Below, in pieces: positions 1 to 10,962 of a DNA stretch of 64,000 nucleotides (position 1 is the first letter of the stretch; every line of letters starts with the position of its first letter). The translations under genes and the position numbers were made by a program. The notes under the pieces are model-generated. The model was not told the DNA's origin, searched no databases, and saw only the letters and a program-made list of their open reading frames with translations. The DNA is from Cycas panzhihuaensis (Eukaryota; Cycadophyta): NCBI GenBank assembly GCA_023213395.1, contig CM041465.1:193323741-193387740 (forward strand). The letters are read 5' to 3'.

Positions 1-770
1 ATCCCTACCTTTAATGACCTTGCTAGGGGCTAAGACTATGTCCCGTGTCACCCCCATACACATGGCATTCCCCTCCTTAAAATGGAGAGGGGCAAGGTCA
101 ACAAGAAGAGATGGAATAGGGGATAGGATTGGGTCAGTGAGTGTGGACCCAATCGCTAAGATCTTTTGGTGGGTAAGCCTATGGTGACCAGAATGAAAGT
201 TGGGCACAGAGCCCACTAAGTGCTCAAGTAAGGCTTCATCAGCTTCGAAGTAATCCACCCCATGGATAACCTTACTTTGAATAGATAAAGTACAGGAGGA
301 AGTAGGAACAATGGGACCATGGTGGTCATCGGGCTATCCAACATCCTCAGAAGACTCTAAGAGAGAGTCAAGAAGGGGCTTCTCGGAAGGAGCAAAAGGA
401 AATTCCTCGAAACCATCACCTGTGGGGGGTGCCGAAGAGGAAGAACCAATGACGGGTGAGTCAATGTATGCAACAATATGTGACATAGAGGGGTGACTAG
501 TCTCACCAATGAAAGGGGTTCTAGGTCAGGACCTAAAACAAGATAGGTGCATCCTACTAGTGTGGAGAAAAGAAACAGGGTGAAGACAACCCTCATCCTC
601 GTCATGGGACTCATCATCACTATATGAGGTGATGTACCCATAGCTCCCAACATCGATAGGGGTAAAGTGTGTAAGACTAGGGGAAGAAGATGCGAGATCT
701 TCTTCAAAATGAGATGAATTAGGTATGCCGATGGAGCAAGCTAAGGCATGACTAGAAGGGCCTTGGCTTG
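1..770 (-). pseudogene. Linker between protease and reverse transcriptase of element C (degenerate)
   Basis: Translating the minus strand in pieces gives a segment with KVIHGVDYFEAD and HFKEGNAMCMGV. It matches in order the segment at 55,172-55,700 in element H, which there leads into the start of RT. This part of a Tat polyprotein has no assigned activity. The 116-codon frame at 357-707 is a shadow frame and is not the real product. Homology to H is seen directly in the sequence; the role is inferred from position. The window edge cuts it. Confidence 0.6.
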
Positions 771-771
771 C

Positions 772-1425
772 TTAGTTGATACCGGAAGTTTGCTTAACAG
801 GTGGGCATTCATAGGAAACAACCCTCATCCATCCATCATAGACAAACTTAAGCTGCCCCCAGCGGGTCGAACACATGGCTCCCATCTGATTGAGCCACGA
901 CTGACCCAAGAGAAGATTGTAGTCGACGTCAACGTCAAGGACTACAATGTCAATGAGGATAGTCTTGCCCTTGAGAGTGAGTGGGATCGAAACATATCCC
1001 AATGGAGTCTTTTCGCTACCATCATAGCCTTGACACCACCATGGAACAACTTCCAAGGTAGAAATACTAAACTCTTGCATAACACGTAAGGGCATGGCAT
1101 TAAAGGAAGAACCATTGTCGATAACAGTCCTTTGCAGTATGCAGTCAGGTGTGTCAATGGTGATAGTGAATGGGAAGTTCCATTGGCGTTTCCTTTCATA
1201 TGCAGGGGAAAGGTCTTTAGGGTCAAAGGAAATAATAGGTTCATGGCTTTGGGTAATACCTAAAGCATGAATGGGCGCGTTATTTGATCCTAAAGCTTCC
1301 AAAAGGAGAGTCTGTTGTTTGGGACAACTCCTTAAAACATCCATCAAGGACATTCCCGCAATGACAATATGGAGTTTGTCAATGATAGAGAAAGGCTTAT
1401 CCTTCGTAGTAGGTTGGGTAAGCAC
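772..1425 (-). pseudogene. Tat retropepsin-like aspartic protease of element C (217-codon open stretch)
   Basis: The longest clean frame in C. It starts with the gag-PR linker (ITQSHEPIISFDPKDL), then the active-site region VIDNGSSFNAMPL near residues 110-122, a flap-like segment ending WWCQGYDGSEKTPLG, and YNLLLGQSWLNQMGA near residue 170. That order is the one seen in retropepsins of plant Tat/Athila-type elements, where the active-site triad is often D-N-G rather than D-S/T-G. The enzyme would cut the Gag-Pol precursor. The same domain recurs at 9,968-10,960 (D) and 56,850-57,200 (H). Flanking frames are broken. Confidence 0.8.
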
Positions 1426-3929
1426 CCTTCAAAAATCATAATGATCCAAACATATGAGAATAGCCTTGGGGAGTAACAACGCTTCCGGAAGAGAGGTTTC
1501 CAGAAGAGGATTAGAGTGTGGAGCAGAAGAAGAGGCACCAACTACCTCTTTAGCAGCTTGAAATCAAGTAAGGACATATAGGGGAGTAGCCTCAAGTATT
1601 TGGATTACCTTCTTTCCCTTGTTTTGAGACTATGAAGGTGAAGGAGTACGTTGGTGAGGGGAACGTGAAGAAGAAGACGAATCCTGGGCACCCTTCCCTT
1701 TATCACAGGAAGGACAGGAATTCAGTGATCTTTCCTAGTTCTAGTTGTTTTTAGGCTAAGTATTACGATCACGTTCCCCATATTTGGGGAATGGATCCTT
1801 ATGTACCGGTTGGTCTAGATTAGGTCTTGAAGCCTGTTTAGGGGATGAGTCACGTCGAGGGGCATCCTTGGGATGCTAGGCCGTACAATGTGAGTCATCA
1901 TGGAAACACTCACCATGAATGGAACACCACTTCTTCTCAAGTAGGGAATTCATCTTCCTTGCTTGAGAGGACTGGGCGTTACCATTCTTAGGGAGGGAAG
2001 CTTGGGTAGCTTGCTAAATTTATTTGATAGAAGTTGGTGATGAAGGAGCTTGCAGTTTAAGTTCCTTCATTGTACATTCGAATGAACATATAACGAATGT
2101 AAGAGGATGTAGGATTTTCTCAGTTAGATGAGAAGAAGACCTAGAAGATTATTATGGTTTGGTCTCTTTAGTTGGAGGTGGTGCCTCACATCATTGTGAG
2201 GGCTTGAGAGGCTTCTTGAGTCTAGCCTGGATCTCAATAGCCTCAAGCACTGAGCACTTTATGATAGCAGAGTCACATGTAGTCACCCCATCTTAATAAC
2301 TTCTACATAGACTTCAGGGCGAAGTGCATTAACGAAGAGATCCCTCTTCAACTCCTCGAGCAAAGTAGCCTTAGTGGAATGAAGAAGGTCATGAAATCAC
2401 CGCATAAAGTCACGATTCATCTCATCATGACCTTGTTTGAGCGAAAGAAGAGATTTCATTTTACTTTCGAATGGGCGAGCAACATCAAAATAATTAATGA
2501 ACTCGTCCACGAGTTGATGGAATGAGAAAATGGAATGAGCTGGAAGGTGATAAAACCACTTAAAGTCATCGCCTTGTAGAGATCATGGGAAAAGTTTCAT
2601 TAGAATGTGATCATAGGCCCAGTAATCAATACACACCATAGAGAAACTACGGATGTGCTCTGCTGGGTCTTGCGATGAAGTTCCATTAAATTTGGGAACT
2701 TTAGGAGGAAGAGGCGGTAGATTGGTTCTTAACACCTCAATAGATAATGGTGTCGATCGGTAATCCATGAAGGGATATGCCCTTGCCTGAACTGTAGGAT
2801 CAATAAATGATGTAGGAGGTAATGAACAAGGAACAGATGGGGGTGGTAAACCCATCCCTCCTTGAGGAAGCACCCCTTGCTGAAAAGGGACTTGAGGGTA
2901 AGCCCTTTGAAAGGAAACTGGGGTCCCTTACAAAGATGCAGCATAAGAGGTCATGCTAGGCAGTGGAAAAGAAGGGCGTGGGACTAAGTTCTATCCATAT
3001 GGGCCACCCGTAGGTGGTGCAACCTCATATGGATGTAGCGGGTCCACCCCATAAGCTGGAAGGTGGTTCCCTTTACCCTGCCCCCAAGGTTGAGAGGTAT
3101 AACCTAGGGGTATGTAAAGAGAAGAATCACTAGGTTAGTTTTGAGGATATGTAGGAGAAGATCCCACATGACTAGTGGTTGAAGAGTTAATAGGACCTCT
3201 AGGCCTACTAGGAAATGTATGTGCCACATTGGGAGGTGGCATATTAACTTGACTAGGAAAAGGTATGCTAACCCCCAGCTGGGAGAAAGACATACCACGA
3301 GAGGGTCCTGAAGAACTAGGACTATGATGGGGGATAGAAGGTACAACATTCGTCCCTAAAGTAGGTGTAGGAACAGAGCGGGACAAATGTGCAGGCATGA
3401 AAGGGTTGCTCATTGTAGGAGGTGTAGGTGCAGATGAAGAAGGTGGGATAGGAGTAGATGAAGAAGGTAGGATAGGAGCAGATGAAGAAGTCACTCCTCC
3501 ATGCAAAACATCTTCAAACCACATGGGATGCAATTGAAGATGAGCCGCTCAAAAGCACTCACTAATAGCTTCAACCACGTCAGTAAGAGGGGTATCCATG
3601 TGGTCATAAGAGGTAGATGGGACCTCAAATGACGTAAACCCCTTAGGGCACTCCTCATAAGAATCACCAATTGGATGGTGAACCTTGAGAGGAGATAGGC
3701 CTTCTACTGTATGAGTAGAAGGATGGATGTCAAGTGGGTGATGTTGGTCACCTAGGTAATAAATAGGATCATCACCCTCTTGGTTGGATCCCAGAATGGA
3801 TGTGGGAAACTCATGAGTTCCTGAGGCAAATGCATGATAAGCCCAATCGGAAGGGTATCCTTCCATTATCGAATTAGAATCTGACGATGAAAGAAGACAA
3901 TACCTGGGATCTTCTAACAATAGAGGCAA
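1426..3929 (-). pseudogene. gag of Tat-type element C (fragmented)
   Basis: Structural gag, broken into several frames. N-terminal part at 3,549-3,929 (contains SIMEGYPSDWAYHAFASGT, acidic). A proline/serine-rich part follows at 3,135-3,533. The run into the capsid core is at 2,583-2,873, ending in CIDYWAYDHILMKLFP. The remainder, with the zinc-knuckle region, lies at about 1,430-2,580 with stops. Each piece lines up with the better preserved gag of element D at 10,963-13,832, so D and C belong to one family. Product would form the virus-like particle. Stops and indels make it non-functional. Confidence 0.8.
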
Positions 3930-4104
3930 ACCACGTAGGTGACATGAGAAATGTCACATACAAAAATTACCAACACTTTAGAAGAAGGAAAAGATGCAAA
4001 GTGAGTGTGTTGGGGGCTGCCCAACAAAAGATGAAGTGGAGGAGACCACTAGAAGGTAGTAATATTAACAGGAAGGGATGAGAACTAACTCCCTTACTAG
4101 CAAG

Positions 4105-4122
4105 TCCCTAGTATGGTCGCTA
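4105..4122 (-). other. Candidate primer binding site of element C
   Basis: Read on the minus strand, the 18 bases next to the inner end of the C 5' LTR are tagcgaccatactaggga. The equivalent site in D reads tagtgaccatctttggga. Both start one base after the LTR end and share a core. From memory they resemble the tggcgac... PBS used by many plant Tat elements, but no tRNA match can be proved here. Confidence 0.5.
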
Positions 4123-4123
4123 G

Positions 4124-6291
4124 TGGATGTGCATCTACAGGATAATCACCTAGCTAGGTAGGAATAAGGATGATCGATATTGGTATCAAGGATGCAGGTG
4201 GAAAACCTACAAGTATAGTAAGTACCACACAGGGTACCCTATGCACCAGAGCACGAGTTCGGGACCTACAGATGATACCCAACTACCTTAGAGTGGTCCT
4301 CTATCTCAAAGAGGAAGAGGGAAAATAAGAAAGGTAGCCTGGATGGACTTCAGGGGAAGGTCCTCCTACCCTTGGATGGCCAGAAGAGGAAGAAAGGAAT
4401 CCTCAAAGGTTTCCCTATGATGAAAGGAAACAAGTGGAAATAAGGTAGGCGATAGCCTACGATGTGGCTAGGTTCCTCTTGGTTGTTTGATTGACCAAAC
4501 AAGACCAAGAGGGAAGGATGGAAGTGAGAATGGGACAACTAAGATGAAGTTTCCTCCTAATTATTCAAAAAGAAAGACAAGTAAGGAAATGGGGATAGGT
4601 ATCACATGTGCAAACAAACAATGGCAAGTGAGGATGAACCAAAAGGGGCAAGATAAGCTTTGCAAGTGAAGGAAAAGGAAAGGGTAAGTTTCCTATAGGT
4701 CCTTTTCCTATGTGGGTTTAGTGTACAATGTATAAGTATGCAAATGAGAATCGAAAGTATTGTTTCCCCTTTCACTTTTATGTGTAACCTACTTAACTAA
4801 CACATAGATCTCAAACAAAAGTACAAAAGGAAAGCAAGAGCAAAAGGGGGATGTACGTACCTAGAAGATGTAGCAGCTGATAGAAGACCTCACCCACGCA
4901 TAACACATGTCCTCGCCAATCCATAGATGGTGGGGCTCCCTTACCTTCCCCTTTATGAAAAGAAAGCAAAAGGAAAGGAGCAAAAGCAAAGAGCAAAACA
5001 AGGGACCTTACCCAGATCCAAGCGCTTTACATCTTTGCAAGAGCACCATGACAACCTGCACATGCATAGACTAATCCCTTCCATGAAGTAGCTGCAAGTG
5101 ATAAACTATGTATATGCAAGTATATGTAAGTGTTATTTATGTTAGAGTGTTAGAATGAAACGATTGTTGCAACAAGCTCTAAAAACCCTCTCTAAAACAA
5201 TGCTAAACATTAAGCAAAGATGGAGTAAGGGAAGTCTCAGGATGGTTAACCCTCCACTGGGTTCTCCACACAACCCACAAGCATAATAAAGTAATGGTAA
5301 GGGTCACTAAGGATAGCCAAGAGGTACCAAGAAAAGAGCAATAAGGCATTGGGGAAGTATGCAGGACACGGAGTTGCTATGGGCAACAATCCAATGAAAA
5401 ATCCCTTACTAATGATGTGAAGGGGTATCCAACAACACGGGAGACACTACAGGGGTCCAAACAAGAGGCGAGAAGGCCTGGAATCAACATAGTAAGGGGC
5501 TGCATACACTAATAATCCAATGCTGACCAAGGGCTCAATCTCTCCTAATAATCTCAAGAAGAGCATGGAGTAAGAGAAGAGAAGGTGGGAAGTAATTACC
5601 CTTGGAGAGAAGGACTAAAAAGGGGGACTACCCCACCTTACTCTCTTCACCCAACCTTGGGACTCTTCTCTCGCTGCTCCCTTGAAGAAAATCAGCAAAG
5701 AGAAAGGTAGAGCCAAGAGACAACAAGCCAAATATAACAGAAAAATAACTCTGTAACAGTAGAACCTGAAGGAAACAGGCAAATAGGACAAGAAATAGGT
5801 CCAAAATAAGGGGAACTTACCATAAAACTGGAAGAGAAAGGTTTGTGAGACCTTCTAGGTGGATGTATGATAGATTTGGGCCTACTAATAGTAAGGAAGA
5901 AGGCCCCTATAAGGATTTGTAGGAGAGAATCCAACAGATGGCTGAAGGGGCACGTGCTGGGCGAGTTGGAGAAGAATCAGCACCAAAATCACTTGATGAA
6001 ACTTGGAGAGAGGCTTCCCACCATGGAAGCAAGGAGTTGTAGGCGATTCCTGGCCTGGGGTTGCAGGAAATGTAGACCTGCAGGAACACCTGTAGTAGAA
6101 GGAGCAGGAGAATAGTAGTTGCAGTAGAAACTATTATCTTGGAGAGCAAAAAATGACCTAAAGAGAGGCTCAAAATGATGAGAGTTTGGATACTTATACC
6201 CATCCCAGCCCTAAGTGAGTGAATAGGGCGCGAATAGGGCTGAGGTGGATGCAAGACCACGAGATGATTCCATGGGAAATGTGAGAATTGC
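4124..6291 (-). repeat. 5' LTR of element C, first part (interrupted by element D)
   Basis: Starts TGGATG right after the PBS-like site and resumes after D at 16,361, ending at 17,076, so the LTR is about 2.9 kb. It is similar over its length to the D LTRs, to the reverse complement of the B LTRs (17,077-18,686; 21,000-24,109) and to the LTRs at 42,287-46,799. An example is the cctacccttggatgg block at 4,368, which reappears inverted near 18,440. Short frames inside it have no protein support. Orientation follows from the gag and PBS. Confidence 0.8.
6287..6291. repeat. Target site duplication of element D, left copy (ATTGC)
   Basis: Five bases immediately left of the D LTR. They are repeated exactly at 16,356-16,360, immediately right of the other LTR, which fixes both ends of D. 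Joined across, the flanks read ...gtgag-attgc-catgacagat..., and the catgacagatttta part is also found uninterrupted in the related LTR at 42,947. Confidence 0.95.
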
Positions 6292-8808
6292 TGAAACGCT
6301 CTCCGCGGGGCAATGACCCAACGTCTAGTGGGAAGGGCATAAAAATAATATGCTAAGCAGGCTAGATAGCGAGGATCATACCTCGCAGGACGTCCGTCTG
6401 CCCGAGCGCTGCACGGATCGCAAGGTGCCCGGTTGCTTCTGTGGCCGTGCAAGGCGAGACCCTCCTACCCTTCGGATGGCCGGGAAGGGAAAAGGAACCT
6501 CGCGCGTCGCGGCTTCTCAAGGCAATGAGAAGGCGACGAGGGGGGCAACCAACCAAATGTGTAAAAGGGTATGGTATAAGTGCAGCTAAGGGGTGCAGGT
6601 AAATGGGTCCTCTACTACTACGTTATGTAATGTAATAAAGTAATACAAGAAAGCAAATGTAAAATAAACAGTTATTTTCTCCTTTTTCTTTTATATTCCT
6701 TTACCTATCAAAGTAAATGCAAAGAGACATAAAAGCATAAAGAAAATACGAGAGATACATGGAAAATACCTGGATACGGCGTCCGAGTAGAAACGCAGGT
6801 TCCCCTCCTTGGTTGCGCTCCTCCTCTCCGTCCTTCGCGCATGCAACGTCGATCGCAGACAATGAAGGGGGTTCACTTACCTCCCCGAGAGCATGCAAGG
6901 ACTAAATAAACTGAAAGAACGGAAAGTGAAGCTCAAAACAAGAAGGGGAAGAATATCAGGCGAGCCGACCAAGCAGGTTGATCTCGTGCGCCACTCCTCT
7001 TAAGCGACCTCACAAGACAAACAGAAAGAACACTCTCCTCTCGGGAGAGAGGCTACGAAGCACGACAAGATATATATGTATATACTGAAAATGAAATCAA
7101 CTAAGCTAGAAAAATGTAGTTAAGCACCAACATATAGCGAAAATGAAACAAGGCTGCGATAAATATGCAGACCGTCGTACACCATAAAACGCACCAAATG
7201 GGATTGAGTGTAGCCTCGGGATGGCTAACTCACCCACGAGAGGTCTCCGCAGGGTATAGGGAAAATAGTGCTAGCATGCAACAAGATGAGTCATGTAGTA
7301 ACAAATTTCCTACACCAAGAGGGAAACTCAACCCAACTCTCCAAGGCTTCCCTAGCTCCGTTTCCTAAGAAAACGCGGGTGCTAAAGGGAGAGAGGATAA
7401 GGGATGGAACCCTTGGGGAGAAGGACGGCAATGGGGGACGGAACCCCGCCTATCTCCCTCAAATCCTCGTGAAAACCCTTTATGCTGGCTAGCTTGGAAA
7501 ATGGCAAAAGAGGAAGCTAAAAGGAAGAGGATGGGTTTCAAGGAAATACAAGAAAATGTGCCTAACCTAGGGCAGCACTCTAGTAAGCCACAACTACTAA
7601 GATTACTTGCATCAAATGGCCAAGAGAAACTCAAAGAAAGTGCATGCAAAAGGGAGGAAAGAATTTGCAAGTAGAACAACAAAAAAGCAAGGAAAAAAGC
7701 ACCAACAAGAGACAATAAATACCTTGAATAGAGAAGAATAAGTGCATGTAGGTACTTGGCCACTTGGAGGAGCAGCCCAAACAATGTCTAAGAGGTGGTG
7801 TTGAATGTCTTTTGCAAGAGAGTAGAAGAGTAGAGCTTCATGCAAGTTGAGAGCTTGAAGATGGATCTTTGAGGTGGTCTTTTGGTGAAGAAACCCTCTT
7901 GAAGCTTTAGGTATTGGTGGAGAGGAGTGGTGCTTGCAATGGAGCTCCGTAGGGGGTAGCAATGGCCCTGCAACTCCAGCTGGTAATGGCCCACTTCACC
8001 TCTGTCCCACTGCTGTAGAAGAAGTTCTCTTGTTCACTGTTTCTTTGCCTTGTCTCTTTGTGGAGGAGTTGCTCTAGAAAACTTGAAAAATGAAGTGAAG
8101 AATGAAGCAAATGAGTAAGAAAAAGGCTTTTACGCCTTGGGCATAGCAAGTGAACGTTGGGGTCCTTGGGGCGCCTCCAATCGTACGGAGCCACGCCAGC
8201 TTCATGAAAAACGCCGCCATCGTCGTGGTTCCTCTTTTTTTTCAAATTTTAAGCCGCATCGTCTGCAAACTCCGCAGATCGTCAGAACTCATGCATCGCC
8301 TAGTTTGTCGCAGATGCACCGAAATTCAAAAAAGAGAAAAATATAACTTGAAAATCAGGTTTTTGGTGAAGTCAAAAGCTAGGCATGAAATACATCAATT
8401 AGGAGAAGGCCTAGGCAGTAGGCAAGTACTCATAGTGGTGCAAAGAGCCCTAACTAAGGGTTAAACCGGGCTTAGGAAGGACTTGCAACACAAATGGCAT
8501 GTGGTAACAAGAATAAACAAGTTGGCAAAAGCATCCCGAAAGACCATGGAGACATCGTGAGTGGTTGCATGCCATACGGGGTGTCGCATTCACTGATGAA
8601 TGCCCCCGCTGTGAGTCGTCATAGGCTGAAGGGTGCCGTTAGGCACATGCATGATGGACAGGCAGTCAAACGAATGCATGTAGGCAGGCATATGTCAATC
8701 AAACTATTCTAAATTACCTTAGCAATCATAAGTAAGAAAAGTAAGCACGTATACCTGAACAAACCTGTGTCGATGTGTCTCGAATCCATTCCCAATAGCT
8801 GGGGAACA
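6292..8808 (-). repeat. 3' LTR of element D (2,517 bp)
   Basis: Begins tgaaacgct and ends ggggaaca. Over long AT-rich stretches, such as 7,490-8,090, it is nearly identical to the other LTR (15,055-15,680). Small GC-rich patches (6,376-6,520; 6,770-6,850; 8,130-8,330) differ by many 1-3 base indels. An AT-rich TATA-like stretch lies near 7,067-7,085. The 139-codon and 116-codon frames at 7,365-7,784 and 7,612-7,962 are conserved only because the two LTRs are; I do not call them genes. Confidence 0.93.
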
Positions 8809-9564
8809 TCGCTTGGCGCAGAGCCTCACCGCCGGAGCGTAATGTGATGGCGAATGCTGACAATCAAAAGTATGAGTAGCACATGCACAGATATATATAT
8901 AAAAGCAATCAAGAGCAGCACGTGATCCAAGGGTGTAGGTAAGTGTCATGGCGGAACGTGTGGACAAGGGAGACAGAGACGAGGGCAACGCAGGGGCTGC
9001 CTACGCATCGTCTAATCATCGACCTGGAACTGAAGTAAGCAGTAAAGCGGGATGCCCCCATCACTGCGATGCGACGTGAAGTGAAAAAGGCATCCGACAA
9101 AGCAAAGCAGGTATAACTAACCAACAGCACTGGAGGCTTGGGCATGGGTCAGCCGGGCAAGTCTCAAGGGTGGTTGTCTAGAAGAGGGAGGCGACGCTCA
9201 AGGATGAGGTGGGCGAGGCTGTCGGCCTCAGCGTTGAGGTGCCTCGGAATATGCTGAATATGTAGATTTTGTAAATATGTAGATGCATGTGTTTCCTTCC
9301 GTGTATAGCCATATGTCTAATAGGAGCACACACACCCACTGTAAGCAGAGGTGATCGAGAGGTGTGAGGTTAGAAAATAGGGCGACATGCACGTCCACAG
9401 GGGAGCATAGCGGAATATGTGAAGGAAACGACAAGCGCAAAAAGGGGAGTAACGATACTCCATAGCGTCGCCCTAGTTGGGGGATGCCCAAATAGGAGGA
9501 CAAAGGTTCCCAAGAGCACACGGGAACGTGGGTTCCGCGGGAGGAACTGGAAGAAGAACCGAAA
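8809..9564 (-). other. 3' untranslated segment of element D between LTR and tandem repeats
   Basis: Apart from the RNase H stub at 9,165-9,265 no coding signal is seen. The part touching the LTR (8,809-8,840, minus strand ...ggctctgcgccaagcga) corresponds to the B segment ggctctaccaccaagggg just before its LTR. It is therefore the PPT region, though less purine-rich in D. The 9,266-9,564 stretch holds nothing I recognise. Confidence 0.6.
9165..9265 (-). pseudogene. C-terminal remnant of a Tat RNase H in element D
   Basis: The minus strand reads HLNAEADSLAHLILERRLPLL. The N-A-E-A-D-S-L-A core is the usual C-terminal motif of the extra, archaeal-type RNase H carried by Tat elements. Element B has the same segment at about 20,108-20,200 (TLNADTDSLVCLILERRL), there preceded by the rest of the domain. 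In D nothing upstream of this motif survives; 85-bp repeats and the gag-protease frame follow instead. It marks one side of the internal deletion that created D. Confidence 0.75.
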
Positions 9565-9989
9565 ATCCACCTTAAACCGCCATCCTACCCATGGTTGGGA
9601 GGAATGGGAACAATTTGAGATGGTAGTTTAAGCTCATTTCGGAGCATGGATCCATCTTAAATTGCCATTCAACCCATGGTTGGGAGGAATGGAAGCAATT
9701 TAAAATGGTAGTTTAGGCTCGTTTCGGAGCAAGAATCCATCTTAAATTGCCATTCAACCCGTGGTTGGGAGGAATGGAAACAATTTAAAATGGTAGTTTA
9801 GGCTCGTTTCGGAGCACGAATCCATCTTAAATTGCCATTCAACCCGTGGTTGGGAGGAATGGAAACAATTTAAAATGGTAGTTTAGGCTTGTTTCGGAGC
9901 AAGAATCCATCTTAAATTACCATTCAACCCGTGGTTGGGAGGAACGGAAACAATTTAAAATGGTAGTTTAGGCTCGTTTTGGAGCAAGA
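9565..9989. repeat. Five tandem 85-bp repeats inside element D
   Basis: Exact 85-bp spacing: copies start at 9,565, 9,650, 9,735, 9,820 and 9,905 and end at 9,989. Each contains ggttgggaggaa and ggtagttta. Copies 2-5 are nearly identical; copy 1 is more diverged. The block lies between the end of the gag-protease frame and the RNase H stub, overlapping the last 22 bases of the frame. Tandem repeats in this 3' position are known from Ogre/Tat elements and can seed satellite DNA. Confidence 0.93.
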
Positions 9990-10960
9990 AGAGAGGAAGA
10001 GGTGTGCCTAGACCCCATAAAGGTAGGGGTAGTCACACGCAGGGTAGGAGATAGGTGACGAAGAGTAGGTCCAGTATCGCTAGGCCTACTAGTAAACTTA
10101 CTATGGTCGGAACCAGATGAGCGCAACGGACCTGGCACATGACGGATCGCGTGGCAGGGTTGCATATGAGTAAGAGTGGCTTTAGTCTGAGGTAAGGATC
10201 TAGAGCGTGAAGAAGAAGCGCCTCTATGAGTGGCTCGTCGACATGGGAGCCTACGTGGGACCGCTCGAGGAGGCCGAGAAGGTAAAATAAATGGCCGGTT
10301 TAGGACCAGCGGCTCTGGAGCCAATTTAGAATGAGGAAGAGCGGGAATATCTGATCGAGATATTCCCCTAGGTGCTTGCGAAACCAGGGTGACACATCGA
10401 GGAGAGGGCCCATAACCCTCGCTATCCGAATCAGAATCACCCGTGACGGGTAAGCAACCGTAACCACCTACGCTAATAGGGGCAAACCTAACTAGGTTTG
10501 GCTCATGACATGGCATAGGGTCCGACTGATGAAGGTCGGCCTCCTGAAACAAAGGTCCCACGGAAGGGGTAGCCTCCTCAGGATCACTATCTTTATCATC
10601 GAAAACAGCCTGGCAGGCTGGATGAGAGGTGCGAGACGGCATTGGCTCACGGGCGACAACTTTAACTCGTCCTTCATGGACAAATTTAAGTTGCCCCCAT
10701 TGCGTGGAGCAGATTGCTCCATCCGGGTCGAGCCATGGTCGGCCCAACAAGAGGTTGTACTCACATCGACGCCGAGTACGGCAACCCGACAAATGCTTTT
10801 CCCTCCTAAGGTGAGGGATAGGAGATCGCCTCGTGGGGAGACTTCTCGATCCCATCATACCCTTGGCATTTCCAAGGACAGACTCAAGAGCTACTATGCC
10901 TAGCTCCTTGAGCATCTGTGAGCATAAGCGTTAGCAGGAGCCATTGTCTACAATGGTCCT
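9968..10960 (-). pseudogene. Damaged aspartic protease and following region of element D
   Basis: A 315-codon frame (9,968-10,915) holds YNLLLGRPWLDPDGAICSTQWGQLKFVHEG, the C-terminal protease motif also found in C near 870-930. The active-site region lies just upstream of its first Met at about 10,930-10,960 (minus strand TIVDNGSC followed by a stop). The catalytic Asp-Asn-Gly is present, but the frame breaks at once, and the flap region is garbled relative to C. The rest is an unrecognised Ser/Pro/Arg-rich tail of about 220 residues. It ends inside the first tandem repeat and is not followed by RT. Protease activity is unlikely. Confidence 0.75.
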
Positions 10961-10962
10961 CT

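Larger units (their letters stand above)
1..6291 (-). mobile_element. Tat-type Ty3/gypsy element C, left part (continues beyond window start and resumes at 16,361)
   Basis: A minus-strand LTR retrotransposon, decayed. Reading right to left: 5' LTR (16,361-17,076 plus 4,124-6,291, split by element D), a PBS-like site, gag, an aspartic protease and the linker that precedes reverse transcriptase. The window begins before RT is reached, so RT, RNase H, integrase and the 3' LTR should lie to the left. The lineage is inferred from the gag core (motif YWAYDHILMKLFP), the protease motif DNGSS and clear similarity to element H, which does reach RT. Frames carry many stops and indels, so the copy is not functional. 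It sits inside the 5' LTR of element B. Confidence 0.85.

Noticed and set aside
748-1089. Plus-strand 113-codon frame
   Set aside because: Antisense shadow of the protease frame at 772-1,425.
7365-7962. 139- and 116-codon frames, repeated at 14,931-15,528
   Set aside because: The repeat is simply the two LTRs of D. Translations are Leu/Ser/Phe-rich with no motif, and conservation is explained by LTR identity.
9565-9989. CRISPR-like array
   Set aside because: Units are directly contiguous 85-bp repeats without unique spacers, inside a plant retrotransposon.
10505-10903. Plus-strand 132-codon frame
   Set aside because: Antisense to the D protease region; no motif.
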